64,000 nucleotides of DNA from Flavobacterium sp. AED (lineage in GTDB: Bacteria > Bacteroidota > Bacteroidia > Flavobacteriales > Flavobacteriaceae), in NCBI RefSeq assembly GCF_000812945.1, contig NZ_JSYM01000001.1, positions 992,001-1,056,000 on the forward strand. Direction: 5' to 3'. A program made the translations under genes and the position numbers. This document shows, piece by piece, positions 7,976 through 18,153 of this stretch (position 1 is its first letter; every line of letters begins with the position of its first letter). The notes below the pieces were generated by a model. That model worked only from the letters and a program-made list of their open reading frames with translations, was not told the DNA's origin and searched no databases.

Positions 7976-9259
7976 ATGGCATGTACAAGTTGTTCAACTT
8001 CTGATGGTGGCGCACCTAAGGGTTGTAAAAATAATGGGACTTGCGGCACCGATAGCTGCAATAAATTAACGGTTTTCGATTGGCTTTCTAATATGAGTTT
8101 GCCTAATGGCGATGCTCCTTTTGACTGTGTTGAAGTACGTTTCAAAAACGGAAGAAAAGAATTTTACCGCAATACAGAGAAACTAACGTTAAGCATGGGT
8201 GACATTGTCGCTACTGTTGCTTCACCAGGACACGACATAGGGATTGTAACTTTGACAGGCGAATTAGTAAAAATTCAAATGAAGAAAAAAGGAGTCAATC
8301 ATCTAAGCAATGATGTTCCTAAAATCTATAGAAAAGCATCCCAAAAAGACATCGACATTTGGTCAACCGCAAGAGACAGAGAAGAGCCTATGAAGGTTCG
8401 TGCCCGTGAATTAGCGATTGCTCAAAAACTGGAAATGAAAATTTCAGATATTGAATTTCAAGGTGACGGATCAAAAGCTACATTTTACTACACCGCAAAT
8501 GATCGTATTGACTTTCGTGCATTAATTAAAGATTTTGCTAAAGAATTCAGTACCAGAATCGAAATGAAACAAGTAGGTTTCCGTCAAGAAGCAGCTCGTT
8601 TAGGAGGAATTGGTTCCTGCGGAAGAGAATTGTGTTGCTCAACTTGGTTAACGGATTTTAGAAGTGTAAACACCTCAGCAGCGCGTTACCAACAACTGTC
8701 TTTGAATCCACAAAAACTTGCCGGACAATGCGGAAAATTGAAATGCTGCTTGAACTATGAGTTAGATACATACATGGATGCCTTGAAAGATTTTCCAGAT
8801 TTCGAAACAAAACTGGTGACCGAAAAAGGAGATGCTATTTGTCAGAAACAAGATATTTTCAAAGGGCTAATGTGGTTTGCTTACACCAATAATTTTGCCA
8901 ATTGGCATGTCTTGAAAATAGACCAAGTCAAAGAAATTGTTGCCGAAAACAAATTAAAAAATAAAGTTTCTTCTCTTGAAGATTACGCCATAGAAATTGT
9001 GGTAGAACCAGAGAAAAACTTCAATAATGCGATGGGTCAAGAAAGTTTAACACGTTTTGACCAGCCAAAACCTAAGAAAAAACCAAATAAGAAACGCAAG
9101 CCAGCCGGAGAAAATGCTATTGTGGCAAACAATAATAAACCCGCAAACAATAACAACAACAATAACCGTCAGGCTCAAAATGAAAAAAAACCAGTAGCTG
9201 CAAAACCTACTGAACCTAGAAAACCTATAATTATTACTAAAAATGAGGCTAAAAAATAG
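7976..9259 (+). CDS. ricT: PSP1-domain protein, RicT family
   Basis: The 427-residue protein starts with a Cys-rich tail (MACTSCSTSDGGAPKGC) and then the PSP1 domain. It has the family's Cys cluster GSCGRELCCSTWL and CGKLKCCLNYE (about residues 219-261). In Bacillus RicT is part of the RicAFT complex, which carries Fe-S clusters and matures RNA; here RicA/RicF partners are not seen. The C-terminal 80 residues are low-complexity (Lys/Pro and Asn runs such as NNKPANNNNNNNRQ). It overlaps gldH by 17 bp, so the two are surely co-transcribed. Confidence 0.88.
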   Translation: MACTSCSTSDGGAPKGCKNNGTCGTDSCNKLTVFDWLSNMSLPNGDAPFDCVEVRFKNGRKEFYRNTEKLTLSMGDIVATVASPGHDIGIVTLTGELVKIQMKKKGVNHLSNDVPKIYRKASQKDIDIWSTARDREEPMKVRARELAIAQKLEMKISDIEFQGDGSKATFYYTANDRIDFRALIKDFAKEFSTRIEMKQVGFRQEAARLGGIGSCGRELCCSTWLTDFRSVNTSAARYQQLSLNPQKLAGQCGKLKCCLNYELDTYMDALKDFPDFETKLVTEKGDAICQKQDIFKGLMWFAYTNNFANWHVLKIDQVKEIVAENKLKNKVSSLEDYAIEIVVEPEKNFNNAMGQESLTRFDQPKPKKKPNKKRKPAGENAIVANNNKPANNNNNNNRQAQNEKKPVAAKPTEPRKPIIITKNEAKK

Positions 9260-9722
9260 CGCTTTACTTCTTTTGGTGGCAATCCTTTTTTTCTCTTGTG
9301 ATAAAAAAAGAGTGTTTGATGAATACAAATCAGTTGGCAGCGGCTGGAATAAAGATAGCATTGTAACTTTCAATTTACCGGAATTGGACTCTACAAAGCA
9401 TTATAATTTGTATATAAACCTGAGAGACAATAACAACTATCAATACAACAATATATTTTTAATCGTAGCCATGGAAAAACCAAATGGCTTTACGAAAGTA
9501 GATACATTAGAGTACCAAATGGCAAGTTCGGACGGAACATTGCTTGGTGATGGGTTTTCTGATATTAAAGAAAGTAAATTATTTTATAAGGAAAATGTAA
9601 ACTTCAATGGAAAATACAAAATTCATATAAAACAAGCCGTAAGAGAAAATGGTAAAGTTCCTGGCGTGAAGCTTTTAGATGGAATTACAGACGTAGGTTT
9701 TAGAATAGAAAAAAAAGATTAA
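9243..9722 (+). CDS. gldH: Gliding motility lipoprotein GldH
   Basis: The 159-residue protein has a lipoprotein signal (LLLVAILFFSC, lipidated Cys19). The body is typical of GldH: DSIVTFNLPELDSTKHYNL, NLRDNNNYQYNNIFLI and the end VGFRIEKKD. GldH is required for gliding in Flavobacterium johnsoniae and is tied to the type IX secretion/motility machinery at the cell envelope. The start codon lies inside the end of ricT. The order ricT-gldH-PBP1A is one I associate with Flavobacteriaceae. Confidence 0.92.
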   Translation: MRLKNSALLLLVAILFFSCDKKRVFDEYKSVGSGWNKDSIVTFNLPELDSTKHYNLYINLRDNNNYQYNNIFLIVAMEKPNGFTKVDTLEYQMASSDGTLLGDGFSDIKESKLFYKENVNFNGKYKIHIKQAVRENGKVPGVKLLDGITDVGFRIEKKD

Positions 9723-9731
9723 GAAAGTATT

Positions 9732-12044
9732 ATGGCTATCAAAAAAAATAACAATCAGACAAAAAACATTGATAAAGATATCACCTACTACAAAAAGAAA
9801 TTTTGGAAAATTTTCTTTTATGGAATGGGGATTATCGCTCTGTTTTTCTTATTTGCGTCATGGGGGCTTTTTGGTTCTATGCCTTCTTTTGAAGATTTAG
9901 AAAATCCAGATTCCAATTTAGCTACAGAAATTATCTCAGCTGATGGAGTCGTTTTGGGTAAATATTTTGAAAAAAACAGGTCTCAATTAAAGTATTCCGA
10001 CTTACCAAAAAATCTTGTTCAAGCATTAGTAGCAACTGAAGATGCCCGTTTTTATGAGCATTCCGGGATTGACGGCAGAGGAACTTTGAGAGCCATTGCA
10101 AGTTTAGGAACAAGCGGTGGAGCCAGTACATTGACACAGCAATTAGCCAAACAATTATTTCACGGGGAAGGTTCTAAATTTTTACCTTTTAGAATTGTTC
10201 AAAAAGTCAAAGAATGGATCATTGCCATTCGACTAGAAAGACAATACACTAAAAATGAAATTATTGCCATGTATTGTAACGTATATGATTTTGGTAATAA
10301 CTCAGTTGGGGTAAGTTCCGCTGCAAAAACCTATTTTTCAAAAGAGCCTAAAGACTTGACCATTGATGAGTCAGCAATATTAGTGGGTATGTTCAAAAAT
10401 TCTGGATTATACAATCCGGTAAGAAATCCGCAAGGTGTCAAAAATCGTAGAAATGTAGTGCTTTTGCAAATGGAAAAAGCAGGCATTATCACTGACCCAC
10501 AAAAATTAAATTTACAAAGTTTACCGATCACTTTACATTTCAAATTAGAAACACATAAAGATGGTACCGCGACTTATTTTAGAGAATATCTACGTGATTA
10601 CATGAAAAAATGGGTTGAAGAAAATAAAAAACCGGACGGTTCTGATTATGACATCTACAAAGATGGATTAAAAATCTACACCACCATAGATTCAAGAATG
10701 CAGTTGCATGCTGAAGAAGCTGTTTCGGCTCACATGGCAAACCTACAAGAAGAGTTTTTCATTCAATCTAAGGGCAATAAAAACGCTCCTTTTGTTAATA
10801 TTTCTGAAGTAGAAACCCAACGGATTTTAAATCAGGCAATGAAATCCTCTCACCGTTGGGAAGTTCTTAAATCAATGGATAAAAGTGACGAAGAAATTCT
10901 GGCTTCATTTAAGGAAAAAACAAAAATGAAAGTCTTTACCTGGAAAGGAGAAAGAGATACTATCATGACACCATTGGATTCCATTCGTTATTACAAACAT
11001 TTTTTACAATCTGGATTAATGGCCATGGAGCCACAAACGGGTAATATCAAAGCTTGGGTTGGTGGTATCAACTATAAATATTTTCAATACGATCACGTAG
11101 GACAAGGGGCAAGACAAGTAGGTTCTACCTTCAAACCATTTGTTTACGCCACTGCCATAGAACAATTGAATATGTCTCCTTGTGACTCAATTATTGATGG
11201 TCCGTTTATGATTCACAAAGGACGCCATCACGTTACCGAAGACTGGGAACCAAAAAACTCTGACAACAGATACCGCGGAATGGTGACCTTAAAACAAGGT
11301 TTAGCAAACTCTATAAATACAGTATCTGCAAAACTAATGGACAAAGTAGGTCCTGAGGCTGTTGTTGATTTAGCCCACAAATTAGGTATAAAATCAGAAA
11401 TTCCTGTACAACCTTCAATTGCTCTTGGAGCTGTAGAAATTACCGTTCAGGATATGGTTGCTGCTTACAGTACATTTGCCAATCAAGGTGTTTATATGAA
11501 ACCGCAATTTATAACTAGAATTGAAGACAAAAGTGGCGTAGTAATCTATGAACCAATACCTGAATCACATGATGTCCTGAATAAAGATATTGCTTTTGCA
11601 GTAATTAAATTACTGGAAGGTGTAACCGAAGGTGGTTCTGGAGAGCGTTTACGTACTTCCGGTGGAGGTAACGGGGACAATCGCTGGACAGGTTATCCAT
11701 ACTCATTCAGAAACCCGATAGCAGGAAAAACAGGTACGACTCAAAATCAATCTGATGGTTGGTTCATGGGAATGGTCCCTAATCTTGTAACTGGAGTTTG
11801 GGTAGGATGTGAAGACCGTTCAGCAAGATTTAAAACCATAACTTATGGTCAAGGAGCGACTGCGGCATTACCGGTTTGGGGTTATTTTATGAAACTTTGC
11901 TATGATGACCCAGGTCTTCATGTATCCAAAAGTGATTTTGACAGACCCGCAAATCTTTCTATAAAAGTAGATTGTTACACGCCCCGAGCAGTTGTAAAAG
12001 ACACTACAAATATCCAACAAGATACCGAAGAATTCGAATTGTAA
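9732..12044 (+). CDS. Class A penicillin-binding protein 1A
   Basis: The 770-residue bifunctional peptidoglycan synthase has a cytoplasmic tail and one transmembrane helix (about residues 25-45). The GT51 glycosyltransferase domain has [15 protein letters not shown] (catalytic Glu104) and [15 protein letters not shown]. The transpeptidase domain has GSTFKPF (Ser465-Thr-Phe-Lys468), an SxN in [10 protein letters not shown] and the KTGTTQ box. It builds and cross-links peptidoglycan at the outer face of the inner membrane. It follows gldH by 9 bp as the third gene of the unit. Nothing is missing from the catalytic motifs. Confidence 0.93.
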   Translation: MAIKKNNNQTKNIDKDITYYKKKFWKIFFYGMGIIALFFLFASWGLFGSMPSFEDLENPDSNLATEIISADGVVLGKYFEKNRSQLKYSDLPKNLVQALVATEDARFYEHSGIDGRGTLRAIASLGTSGGASTLTQQLAKQLFHGEGSKFLPFRIVQKVKEWIIAIRLERQYTKNEIIAMYCNVYDFGNNSVGVSSAAKTYFSKEPKDLTIDESAILVGMFKNSGLYNPVRNPQGVKNRRNVVLLQMEKAGIITDPQKLNLQSLPITLHFKLETHKDGTATYFREYLRDYMKKWVEENKKPDGSDYDIYKDGLKIYTTIDSRMQLHAEEAVSAHMANLQEEFFIQSKGNKNAPFVNISEVETQRILNQAMKSSHRWEVLKSMDKSDEEILASFKEKTKMKVFTWKGERDTIMTPLDSIRYYKHFLQSGLMAMEPQTGNIKAWVGGINYKYFQYDHVGQGARQVGSTFKPFVYATAIEQLNMSPCDSIIDGPFMIHKGRHHVTEDWEPKNSDNRYRGMVTLKQGLANSINTVSAKLMDKVGPEAVVDLAHKLGIKSEIPVQPSIALGAVEITVQDMVAAYSTFANQGVYMKPQFITRIEDKSGVVIYEPIPESHDVLNKDIAFAVIKLLEGVTEGGSGERLRTSGGGNGDNRWTGYPYSFRNPIAGKTGTTQNQSDGWFMGMVPNLVTGVWVGCEDRSARFKTITYGQGATAALPVWGYFMKLCYDDPGLHVSKSDFDRPANLSIKVDCYTPRAVVKDTTNIQQDTEEFEL

Positions 12045-12078
12045 TAGTCATTGCGAGGGATGGACTAAAAAACACACT

Positions 12079-12780
12079 ATGATCAACAAAAAAGTAAATA
12101 CCGTTCAAGATGCACTTCAAGGAATTGAAAACGGAATGACAATAATGTTAGGCGGTTTTGGACTATGTGGAATCCCAGAAAACTCCATAGCCGAATTAGT
12201 AAAAAAAGAAAACAAGGACTTAACCTGTATTTCCAACAATGCGGGTGTAGATGATTTTGGTCTTGGATTGCTTTTACAAAAACGTCAAATCAAAAAAATG
12301 ATTTCTTCCTATGTAGGAGAAAATGCCGAATTTGAACGTCAAATGCTTTCTGGAGAACTTGAAGTAGATCTTATTCCACAAGGAACACTTGCAGAACGCT
12401 GTCGTGCTGCACAAGCAGGAATTCCAGCTTTTTTCACTCCCGCAGGTTATGGAACTGAAGTGGCTGAAGGTAAAGAAACACGCGAATTCAATGGAAAAAT
12501 GCACGTTATGGAACATGCTTTCAAAGCTGATTTTGCTATTGTAAAAGCGTGGAAAGGTGACGAAGCCGGAAACTTAATATTCAAAGGAACTGCAAGAAAC
12601 TTCAATCCTTGTATGGCTGGAGCGGCAAAAATCACCATTGCTGAAGTAGAAGAATTATTGCCTGCAGGAAGTTTAGATCCAAATGAAATTCATATTCCAG
12701 GAATACTTGTAAATAGAATTTTTCAAGGTGTGAATTATGAAAAAAGAATTGAACAAAGAACCGTGAGAAAAATTTTCTAG
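12079..12780 (+). CDS. scoA: 3-oxoacid CoA-transferase, subunit A
   Basis: The 233-residue protein is a family I CoA-transferase alpha subunit, with [17 protein letters not shown] near the N-terminus, [17 protein letters not shown] and [16 protein letters not shown]. It pairs with the next gene, 2 bp downstream, to move CoA from succinyl-CoA to acetoacetate or a related 3-oxoacid, allowing use of ketone bodies or leucine breakdown products. The exact substrate is not certain. The 34 bp after the PBP1A gene contain no terminator that I can see. Confidence 0.9.
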   Translation: MINKKVNTVQDALQGIENGMTIMLGGFGLCGIPENSIAELVKKENKDLTCISNNAGVDDFGLGLLLQKRQIKKMISSYVGENAEFERQMLSGELEVDLIPQGTLAERCRAAQAGIPAFFTPAGYGTEVAEGKETREFNGKMHVMEHAFKADFAIVKAWKGDEAGNLIFKGTARNFNPCMAGAAKITIAEVEELLPAGSLDPNEIHIPGILVNRIFQGVNYEKRIEQRTVRKIF

Positions 12781-12782
12781 TT

Positions 12783-13442
12783 ATGGCTTTAGATAAAAAT
12801 CAAATTGCAAAACGCATTGCCAAAGAATTAAAACACAACTATTACGTGAATCTCGGAATCGGAATTCCAACATTAGTGGCTAATTATATTCCAGAAGGAA
12901 TTGACGTTGAATTTCAAAGTGAAAATGGCGTTCTCGGAATGGGTCCATTCCCTTTCGAAGGCGATGAAGATGCTGATTTAATCAACGCAGGAAAACAAAC
13001 CATAACTACCTTGCCCGGAGCAAGTTTCTTTGACTCAGCATTCAGTTTTGGAATGATACGTGGACAACATGTTGATTTGACAATCCTAGGTGCCATGGAA
13101 GTTGCCGAGAATGGTGATATTGCCAATTGGAAGATTCCAGGTAAAATGGTCAAAGGAATGGGTGGTGCAATGGATTTAGTGGCTTCTGCCGAAAACATTA
13201 TTGTTGCCATGATGCATGTCAACAAAGCAGGAGAATCAAAAATTCTTAAAAGATGTACCTTACCGCTAACTGGCGTGGGTTGTGTAAAAAAAATAGTTAC
13301 TGAACTTGCCGTTCTTGAAATAACTCCAAAAGGTTTCAAACTATTGGAACGCGCACCAGGTGTAACAGTAGAACATATTATCGCTTCCACTGAAGCCGAT
13401 TTGATTATTGAAGGTGATGTTCCTGAAATGGTAATTGATTAA
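12783..13442 (+). CDS. scoB: 3-oxoacid CoA-transferase, subunit B
   Basis: The 219-residue beta subunit carries the catalytic glutamate in VEFQSENGVLGMGPFP (about residue 49), where the covalent glutamyl-CoA forms. GIPTLVANYIPEG precedes it and CTLPLTGVGCVKKIVTELAV comes near the end. It is translationally close to subunit A (2-bp gap) and forms the active heteromer with it. The length is normal for the family. Confidence 0.92.
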   Translation: MALDKNQIAKRIAKELKHNYYVNLGIGIPTLVANYIPEGIDVEFQSENGVLGMGPFPFEGDEDADLINAGKQTITTLPGASFFDSAFSFGMIRGQHVDLTILGAMEVAENGDIANWKIPGKMVKGMGGAMDLVASAENIIVAMMHVNKAGESKILKRCTLPLTGVGCVKKIVTELAVLEITPKGFKLLERAPGVTVEHIIASTEADLIIEGDVPEMVID

Positions 13443-13509
13443 TATATCAAATTCTTTTTCCCTCCATTAATCTGTAATTTACAGCTACTATTTTTCTAAT
13501 TTCTACTTT

Positions 13510-13540
13510 TTGCGAAGGCTTATTAAATAAGCCTTCGCAA
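13510..13540 (+). terminator. Strong hairpin after scoB, weak terminator
   Basis: TTGCGAAGGCTTATT (13510-13524) pairs with AATAAGCCTTCGCAA (13526-13540). The stem is long but is followed by CGATTTTATG rather than a clean T-run, so termination may be incomplete or the hairpin may protect the mRNA end. Confidence 0.6.
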
Positions 13541-13623
13541 CGATTTTATGCACTAATTTCCTTTTATTTTAATGAAATTATATAAAATTTTATGTTTTTT
13601 ATAACATATTCCATGTTTTTTGT

Positions 13624-13631
13624 TAATTTTG
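13624..13631 (+). promoter_or_regulatory. Candidate -7 element of the M4 protease gene
   Basis: TAATTTTG fits TAnnTTTG and lies 62 bp before the ATG at 13694. A T-rich stretch at 13595-13600 is the only -33 candidate. Confidence 0.45.
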
Positions 13632-13693
13632 AACAACCCTAAAATTCTTTTTTAATACATAAAAAAGAAAATTAACAACTAACCAAATCACAA

Positions 13694-15736
13694 ATGGAAA
13701 AAAAATTACTTGGAAAAATTGCGTTATTTATGACCGTTTCTTTATTAGCATTAGAAACAAACGCACAAGATGCATCAAAGAATGTAAAGCAAAAATTCAA
13801 TGACGAAAGAGGAAAACCCTCTCTAATTGTATTTAATGAGAAATCAACTTATAAAAACACCGATTCTCAAAAAGCATTCAAAGAACAGTTAGAATTAAAA
13901 GACAATTCCAACTTTACTAAAACAAAAACTGAAACAGACAAATTAGGATTTTCGCATGAAAAATTCCAATTGTTTCACCAAGGAGTCAAAGTAGAATTCT
14001 CAACCTATACGCTGCACTCCAAATCTGGAAAATTAGAGTCCATGAGCGGTGAATTTTATCAATTAGACAACGTAAATACGCGTCCAGTTTTATCAAAAGA
14101 ACAAGCGTTTAGTAGTGCATTAAGACAAATTGGCGCCTCTAAATACCTTTGGGAAACTCCCGCTGAAGCAAAAATCAATGAATATCAAAAACCAACAGGT
14201 GAGTTAGTTTTATTGCCTCTTGTTGATGAAGATAATAATGGTAAGAAAACGGAGCAACTTCGTTTAGCTTACAAATTTGACATCTATGCAACAAGTCCGG
14301 TAAGTCGTGGTGACATCTATATTGATGCAGTAACCGGTGTTACTTTATTTTACAATGCAACAATCAAACATTTAGGTGAATATAGCAATGGTAACCAAAA
14401 TGCGGTAAACACAAAAGCTGAAAAACAAAATACAACAGCATCGTTTGTTATTGCTAATGCTGACACTCGTTATAGCGGTTCTCAATCGATCCAATCTACA
14501 TTAAGTGGAACATCTTATATATTAGCTGACGCTACTCGTGGAAGTGGAATCATGACGTATAACATGAAAAAAGGAACAAGTTATACTGCAGCTGTCAATT
14601 TTACTGATGTAGACAATAACTGGACTGCTGCCGAATATGATAATGTAAATAAAGACAACGGAGCATTGGATGCACACTGGGGAGCTGAAAAAACTTATGA
14701 TTACTGGTCTACCGTTCATGGAAGAAACAGTTACAATAATGCAGGAGCAGCCATTAAAAGCTACGTACATTACAGTAGTGCTTATAATAATGCCTATTGG
14801 AATGGAAGTATAATGACCTATGGTGATGGCTCAGGAACAGGTGGTTTTGATATATTAACCTCAATTGATGTAGCGGGACATGAAATAGGACATGCTGTTT
14901 GTTCAAGTACCTCAAATTTAGCGTACCAAAAAGAATCTGGAGCCATGAATGAAGGTCTTTCAGATATTTGGGGAGCATGTATCGAATATTATGCTGCACC
15001 AAACAAACAACGTTGGTTAATTGGAGAAGATATAGAAAGAAGAGCGGGACATTTGTCTTTACGTTCTATGAGCAATCCAAAAACAGAGGGACAACCTGAT
15101 ACTTATGGAGGAACAAATTGGGTAAACATTACAAAATGTCATCCAACCAGTAATAATGATCAATGTGGGGTTCACACAAATAGCGGAGTTTTAAACCATT
15201 GGTTTTATATTCTGACTGAAGGAAAAACAGGAACAAATGACAAAGGAAGTTCATACAGTGTAACAGGTATTGGAATTGATAAAGCAGCCAAAATTACCTA
15301 CCGAATGGAAAGTATTTATATGACATCAAGCTCAACTTATGCTAATGCCAGAACATATGCAATACAAGCTGCTACTGACCTTTATGGAGCAGGTTCTCCT
15401 GAGGTAATAGCAACCACTAATGCGTTCTATGCTGTAGGCGTGGGAGCTGTTTATGCAAGTGGAACTGCTAAAACCAGCCTTACTAAAACAACTACTGTAG
15501 CTACTACAAGTGACGCTTTTGTATTATATCCAAATCCTGCGGTTGATGTCTTAACTGTTACCGTAAAAGAAAATAAAGAAGGTTCTTATAAAATTTACAA
15601 CTCTCTTGGATTTGAAATTCAAAACGGAAAAACATCTGGAGGCCAAATTAATGTAAGCAGCCTAACCAAAGGAATCTATTTCTTCGAATTAAATAATGGT
15701 GAAAAAACTACCGTTAAAACATTCATCAAGAAGTAA
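13694..15736 (+). CDS. Secreted M4-family (thermolysin-like) metalloprotease with T9SS sorting domain
   Basis: The 680-residue precursor starts with a signal peptide (to about residue 25, NAQD). An FTP/PepSY propeptide follows (about 40-230). The catalytic domain has His396-Glu-Ile-Gly-His400 and zinc ligand Glu420 in GAMNEGLSDIWG, plus a downstream VHTNSGVLNHWFY. The C-terminal 75 residues (FVLYPNPAVDVL to GEKTTVKTFIKK) are a type A T9SS sorting domain. It should therefore be exported by the type IX system and either anchored or released. The role is extracellular protein digestion. It is monocistronic with a very strong terminator. Confidence 0.93.
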   Translation: MEKKLLGKIALFMTVSLLALETNAQDASKNVKQKFNDERGKPSLIVFNEKSTYKNTDSQKAFKEQLELKDNSNFTKTKTETDKLGFSHEKFQLFHQGVKVEFSTYTLHSKSGKLESMSGEFYQLDNVNTRPVLSKEQAFSSALRQIGASKYLWETPAEAKINEYQKPTGELVLLPLVDEDNNGKKTEQLRLAYKFDIYATSPVSRGDIYIDAVTGVTLFYNATIKHLGEYSNGNQNAVNTKAEKQNTTASFVIANADTRYSGSQSIQSTLSGTSYILADATRGSGIMTYNMKKGTSYTAAVNFTDVDNNWTAAEYDNVNKDNGALDAHWGAEKTYDYWSTVHGRNSYNNAGAAIKSYVHYSSAYNNAYWNGSIMTYGDGSGTGGFDILTSIDVAGHEIGHAVCSSTSNLAYQKESGAMNEGLSDIWGACIEYYAAPNKQRWLIGEDIERRAGHLSLRSMSNPKTEGQPDTYGGTNWVNITKCHPTSNNDQCGVHTNSGVLNHWFYILTEGKTGTNDKGSSYSVTGIGIDKAAKITYRMESIYMTSSSTYANARTYAIQAATDLYGAGSPEVIATTNAFYAVGVGAVYASGTAKTSLTKTTTVATTSDAFVLYPNPAVDVLTVTVKENKEGSYKIYNSLGFEIQNGKTSGGQINVSSLTKGIYFFELNNGEKTTVKTFIKK

Positions 15737-15759
15737 TCATTACAGATTAAGTCAAAAGA

Positions 15760-15789
15760 AAAGCCTCACAATATTGTGAGGCTTTTTTA
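15760..15789. terminator. Bidirectional intrinsic terminator
   Basis: A perfect 24-bp palindrome at 15761-15784 (half-site AAGCCTCACAAT) is followed by a T-run and preceded by A's. It lies between the convergent protease and SpmA/B-fusion genes. Confidence 0.9.
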
Positions 15790-15811
15790 TTTTACATTTA
15801 AATTCCTATTC

Positions 15812-17251
15812 CTAAAAGAACCAGGTTGCTACAAAAATAGCCGTAATCACACAAATCAAATCGACTATAAGCATTGTTCCAAGGGCATAACGAGTGTTTT
15901 TAATATTTACAGAACCAAAATAAACTGCTATCACATAAAAAGTACTTTCGGCACTACATTGAAAAATACTACTCAATCTTGCCGTTAAGGAATCGGCACC
16001 AAAAGTATTCATCGAATCAATCAAAAAACCTCGTGATCCTGCAGAACTAAAAGGTCTTAGCAAGGCTACTGGTAAAGCGTCGGTAATTTGTTTACTTACT
16101 CCCATATTAGAAAAAATGAAAGCGATCCAATTGCTAATAATTTCAAACAAGCCACTGTTTCTAAACAAAGAAATCGCGACTAACATTCCCAAAACATAAG
16201 GAAAAATAGTCACTCCGGTTTTCACCCCATTATTGGCCCCTACTACAAAACTTTCAAAAACTGTAGTAGATGCTTCAGTAAATTTTTTCTCATGAATGAA
16301 CGAAAAGATCAAGGTAAAAGCAATTATTCCAATTAATATTAAAGCCGAAAGATTAGAAGTGAAATAGTTTTTACCAATTAAATCCAAATGATTTACATAC
16401 ATCAACAAACCAACAATTCCAGCTATTAATGTCATCAATACGATAACCAAAGAAGCACTTTTGAAATTAATTTTTTGTTTGATTCCAACGATAAGAAAAG
16501 CAGCAATTGTACCAATAAAAGAAGTGATAATACAAGGCAACATGACATCAGCAGGATTGCTGGCATTAGCCGCAGCACGGTATCCTATAATAGAAGTAGC
16601 AATCAAAGTAAGACCCGAAGCATGCAAACACAGGAACATAATTTGTGCATCACTGGCCTTATCTTTATCTGGGTTTAATTCTTGTAAACTTTCCATGGCT
16701 TTCAAACCAAATGGTGTGGCAGCAGAATCTAACCCTAAGAAATTAGCAGCAAAATTCAAAGTCATGTATGAAATAGAAGGATGATTTTCAGGAATACTTG
16801 GAAACACTTTTACAAAAACAGGACTCAATGCTTTAGCTAATTTTCCTGAGGCTCCGGAAATGATTAAAAGTTCCATCAATCCACAGAAAAAAGCCAAATA
16901 AGCAATAAGCGGAAGGATTAAATCTAGCAAAGTACTTTTACACGTTGGCAATAAACCATCTGATTTTTGAACACCGCTGTAAATTTTTACAGTTTTATTT
17001 TTATAAACATAAGTCGTATCTGCATTTAGCGTATCACGATTGATAATCATGGTTTGTTCTGGTGCTTTTTTGATGCTGTCTTTAATAAAGGCAGGAAGTT
17101 GTTCTGCGAATTTCTCCGAAACCAGAATCGGATCATCTTTCTTTCCGTTCAAAACGTGGTCAATGGTATAACTGTCTCCAGAAAACAAACTAAACACTAC
17201 AAATACAATTGAAGAAATAAAAATGACCAACCAAAATCTACTCAATACCAT
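15812..17251 (-). CDS. SpmA-SpmB fusion, nucleoside-recognition (Gate) domain membrane protein
   Basis: The 479-residue polytopic membrane protein has two Gate-type domains. The first carries NFAANFLGLDSAATPFGLKAM (SpmA signature), and the second carries GVKTGVTIFPYVLGMLVAI and PFSSAGSRGFLIDSM (SpmB signature). A periplasmic-looking loop of about 80 residues follows the first helix (about 27-110). In spore formers SpmA and SpmB affect spore-core dehydration. Here they are fused in a non-sporulating lineage, so the role must differ and is unknown; transport of a small solute is a guess. It is a single-gene unit. Confidence 0.82.
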   Translation of the reverse strand: MVLSRFWLVIFISSIVFVVFSLFSGDSYTIDHVLNGKKDDPILVSEKFAEQLPAFIKDSIKKAPEQTMIINRDTLNADTTYVYKNKTVKIYSGVQKSDGLLPTCKSTLLDLILPLIAYLAFFCGLMELLIISGASGKLAKALSPVFVKVFPSIPENHPSISYMTLNFAANFLGLDSAATPFGLKAMESLQELNPDKDKASDAQIMFLCLHASGLTLIATSIIGYRAAANASNPADVMLPCIITSFIGTIAAFLIVGIKQKINFKSASLVIVLMTLIAGIVGLLMYVNHLDLIGKNYFTSNLSALILIGIIAFTLIFSFIHEKKFTEASTTVFESFVVGANNGVKTGVTIFPYVLGMLVAISLFRNSGLFEIISNWIAFIFSNMGVSKQITDALPVALLRPFSSAGSRGFLIDSMNTFGADSLTARLSSIFQCSAESTFYVIAVYFGSVNIKNTRYALGTMLIVDLICVITAIFVATWFF

Positions 17252-17289
17252 AATCTATAATTTTTGTAAATGTAATTATTTATTAACAA

Positions 17290-17319
17290 ACCCAATCAGG
17301 ATTGTAAACCCTGATTGGG
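17290..17319 (-). terminator. Hairpin between the exonuclease and SpmA/B-fusion genes
   Basis: CCCAATCAGG (17291-17300) pairs with CCTGATTGGG (17309-17318). On the minus strand it is followed by TTTGTTAATAAAT, a moderate T-tract, so it can end the exonuclease transcript. Confidence 0.6.
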
Positions 17320-17329
17320 TTGCGACAAT

Positions 17330-18043
17330 TTAAACATGAATAATTTCCTCCTCAATCAACAAATCTTCCCTTCGCAATCGAAGAAAAATTTGCGCTACAG
17401 CTATCGTGTCTTTCTCGCAATAGGTTACAATTCGATCAATGTCTTTATCTACATAAAAAACATGTCCCACCTGACTGCCGTCGATATCACCTTTTGGAGA
17501 AGGGATCCCGAGTACTTTACACATTAATTTTAAAGAAGTGTAATGCTTATAATCTCCGAATTTCCATAACTCCAACGTATCCAAATGTGGAATTTCCCAA
17601 GGTTTTTTTCCAAATAGATTCAGTTTGTTGGGAATGGCAATTTGATTGATAATCATGCGTCGGGCAATGAAAGGAATATCAAATTCTTTGGCATTATGAC
17701 CACACAAAACGTGTTGCGGTTGATTGAAATGATTGTTTAGCAGATTGATAAAATCGTGTAGAATTTTCTTCTCTTCACCAAAAAAAGAAGTTACCCTAAA
17801 ATTCCGAATATCGCCTTTAATCGTAAAAAAACCAACTGAAATACAGATAATTTTGCCAAACTCTGCCCAGATTCCGGCACGGTCATAAAAATCTTCCGGT
17901 GTGTATTCGTCTTTACGCTGGTATTGGGTTTTGTGTTCCCAAAGATCTTTCATTTCAGCATCCAATTCATTGAAGTCCGCTGCTTCCGGAACAGTTTCAA
18001 TATCAAGAAATAAAATATTATTAAGGTGAATTTTATCAATCAT
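17330..18043 (-). CDS. PolB-like 3'-5' exonuclease (DNA_pol_B_exo2 type)
   Basis: The 237-residue protein has an RNase-H-fold exonuclease core. ILFLDIETVPE (residues about 10-20) holds the first acidic pair of ExoI. GHNAKEFDIPFIARRM holds the ExoII Asp. YCEKDTIAVAQIFLRL holds the ExoIII Asp. This is the family related to the proofreading domain of polymerase B but without a polymerase. It acts on nucleic acid in the cytoplasm, presumably in repair. Neighbouring ogt also suggests repair, though a 110-bp degenerate TTAGA-rich gap separates them. Confidence 0.85.
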   Translation of the reverse strand: MIDKIHLNNILFLDIETVPEAADFNELDAEMKDLWEHKTQYQRKDEYTPEDFYDRAGIWAEFGKIICISVGFFTIKGDIRNFRVTSFFGEEKKILHDFINLLNNHFNQPQHVLCGHNAKEFDIPFIARRMIINQIAIPNKLNLFGKKPWEIPHLDTLELWKFGDYKHYTSLKLMCKVLGIPSPKGDIDGSQVGHVFYVDKDIDRIVTYCEKDTIAVAQIFLRLRREDLLIEEEIIHV

Positions 18044-18153
18044 CAGCTAGATTTGTTAGATTTTTTGACTTCTTAGATTATTAACTTATTAGACCTCGTT
18101 GACCGTTTAAAGTCTAACTTGTCTACTCTTCTAAAAATCTAAGACGTCTATTT

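Noticed and set aside
9110..9180. Asn-codon run in ricT as a microsatellite switch
   Set aside because: The run uses mixed AAT/AAC codons and is not a clean repeat unit; the frame continues to the gldH overlap.
12045..12078. Short gap with GTCATTGCGAGGGATGG as an insertion or repeat site
   Set aside because: It resembles a common dispersed word but is too short, and no second copy is in the window.
12914..13390. Minus-strand 158-codon frame in the CoA-transferase subunit B gene
   Set aside because: The real gene on the plus strand keeps the catalytic SENGVLGMGP motif; the opposite frame has no known pattern.
16461..16784. Plus-strand 107-codon frame inside the SpmA/B fusion gene
   Set aside because: It is a shadow of the minus-strand membrane protein; the hydrophobic pattern comes from the antisense of its helices.
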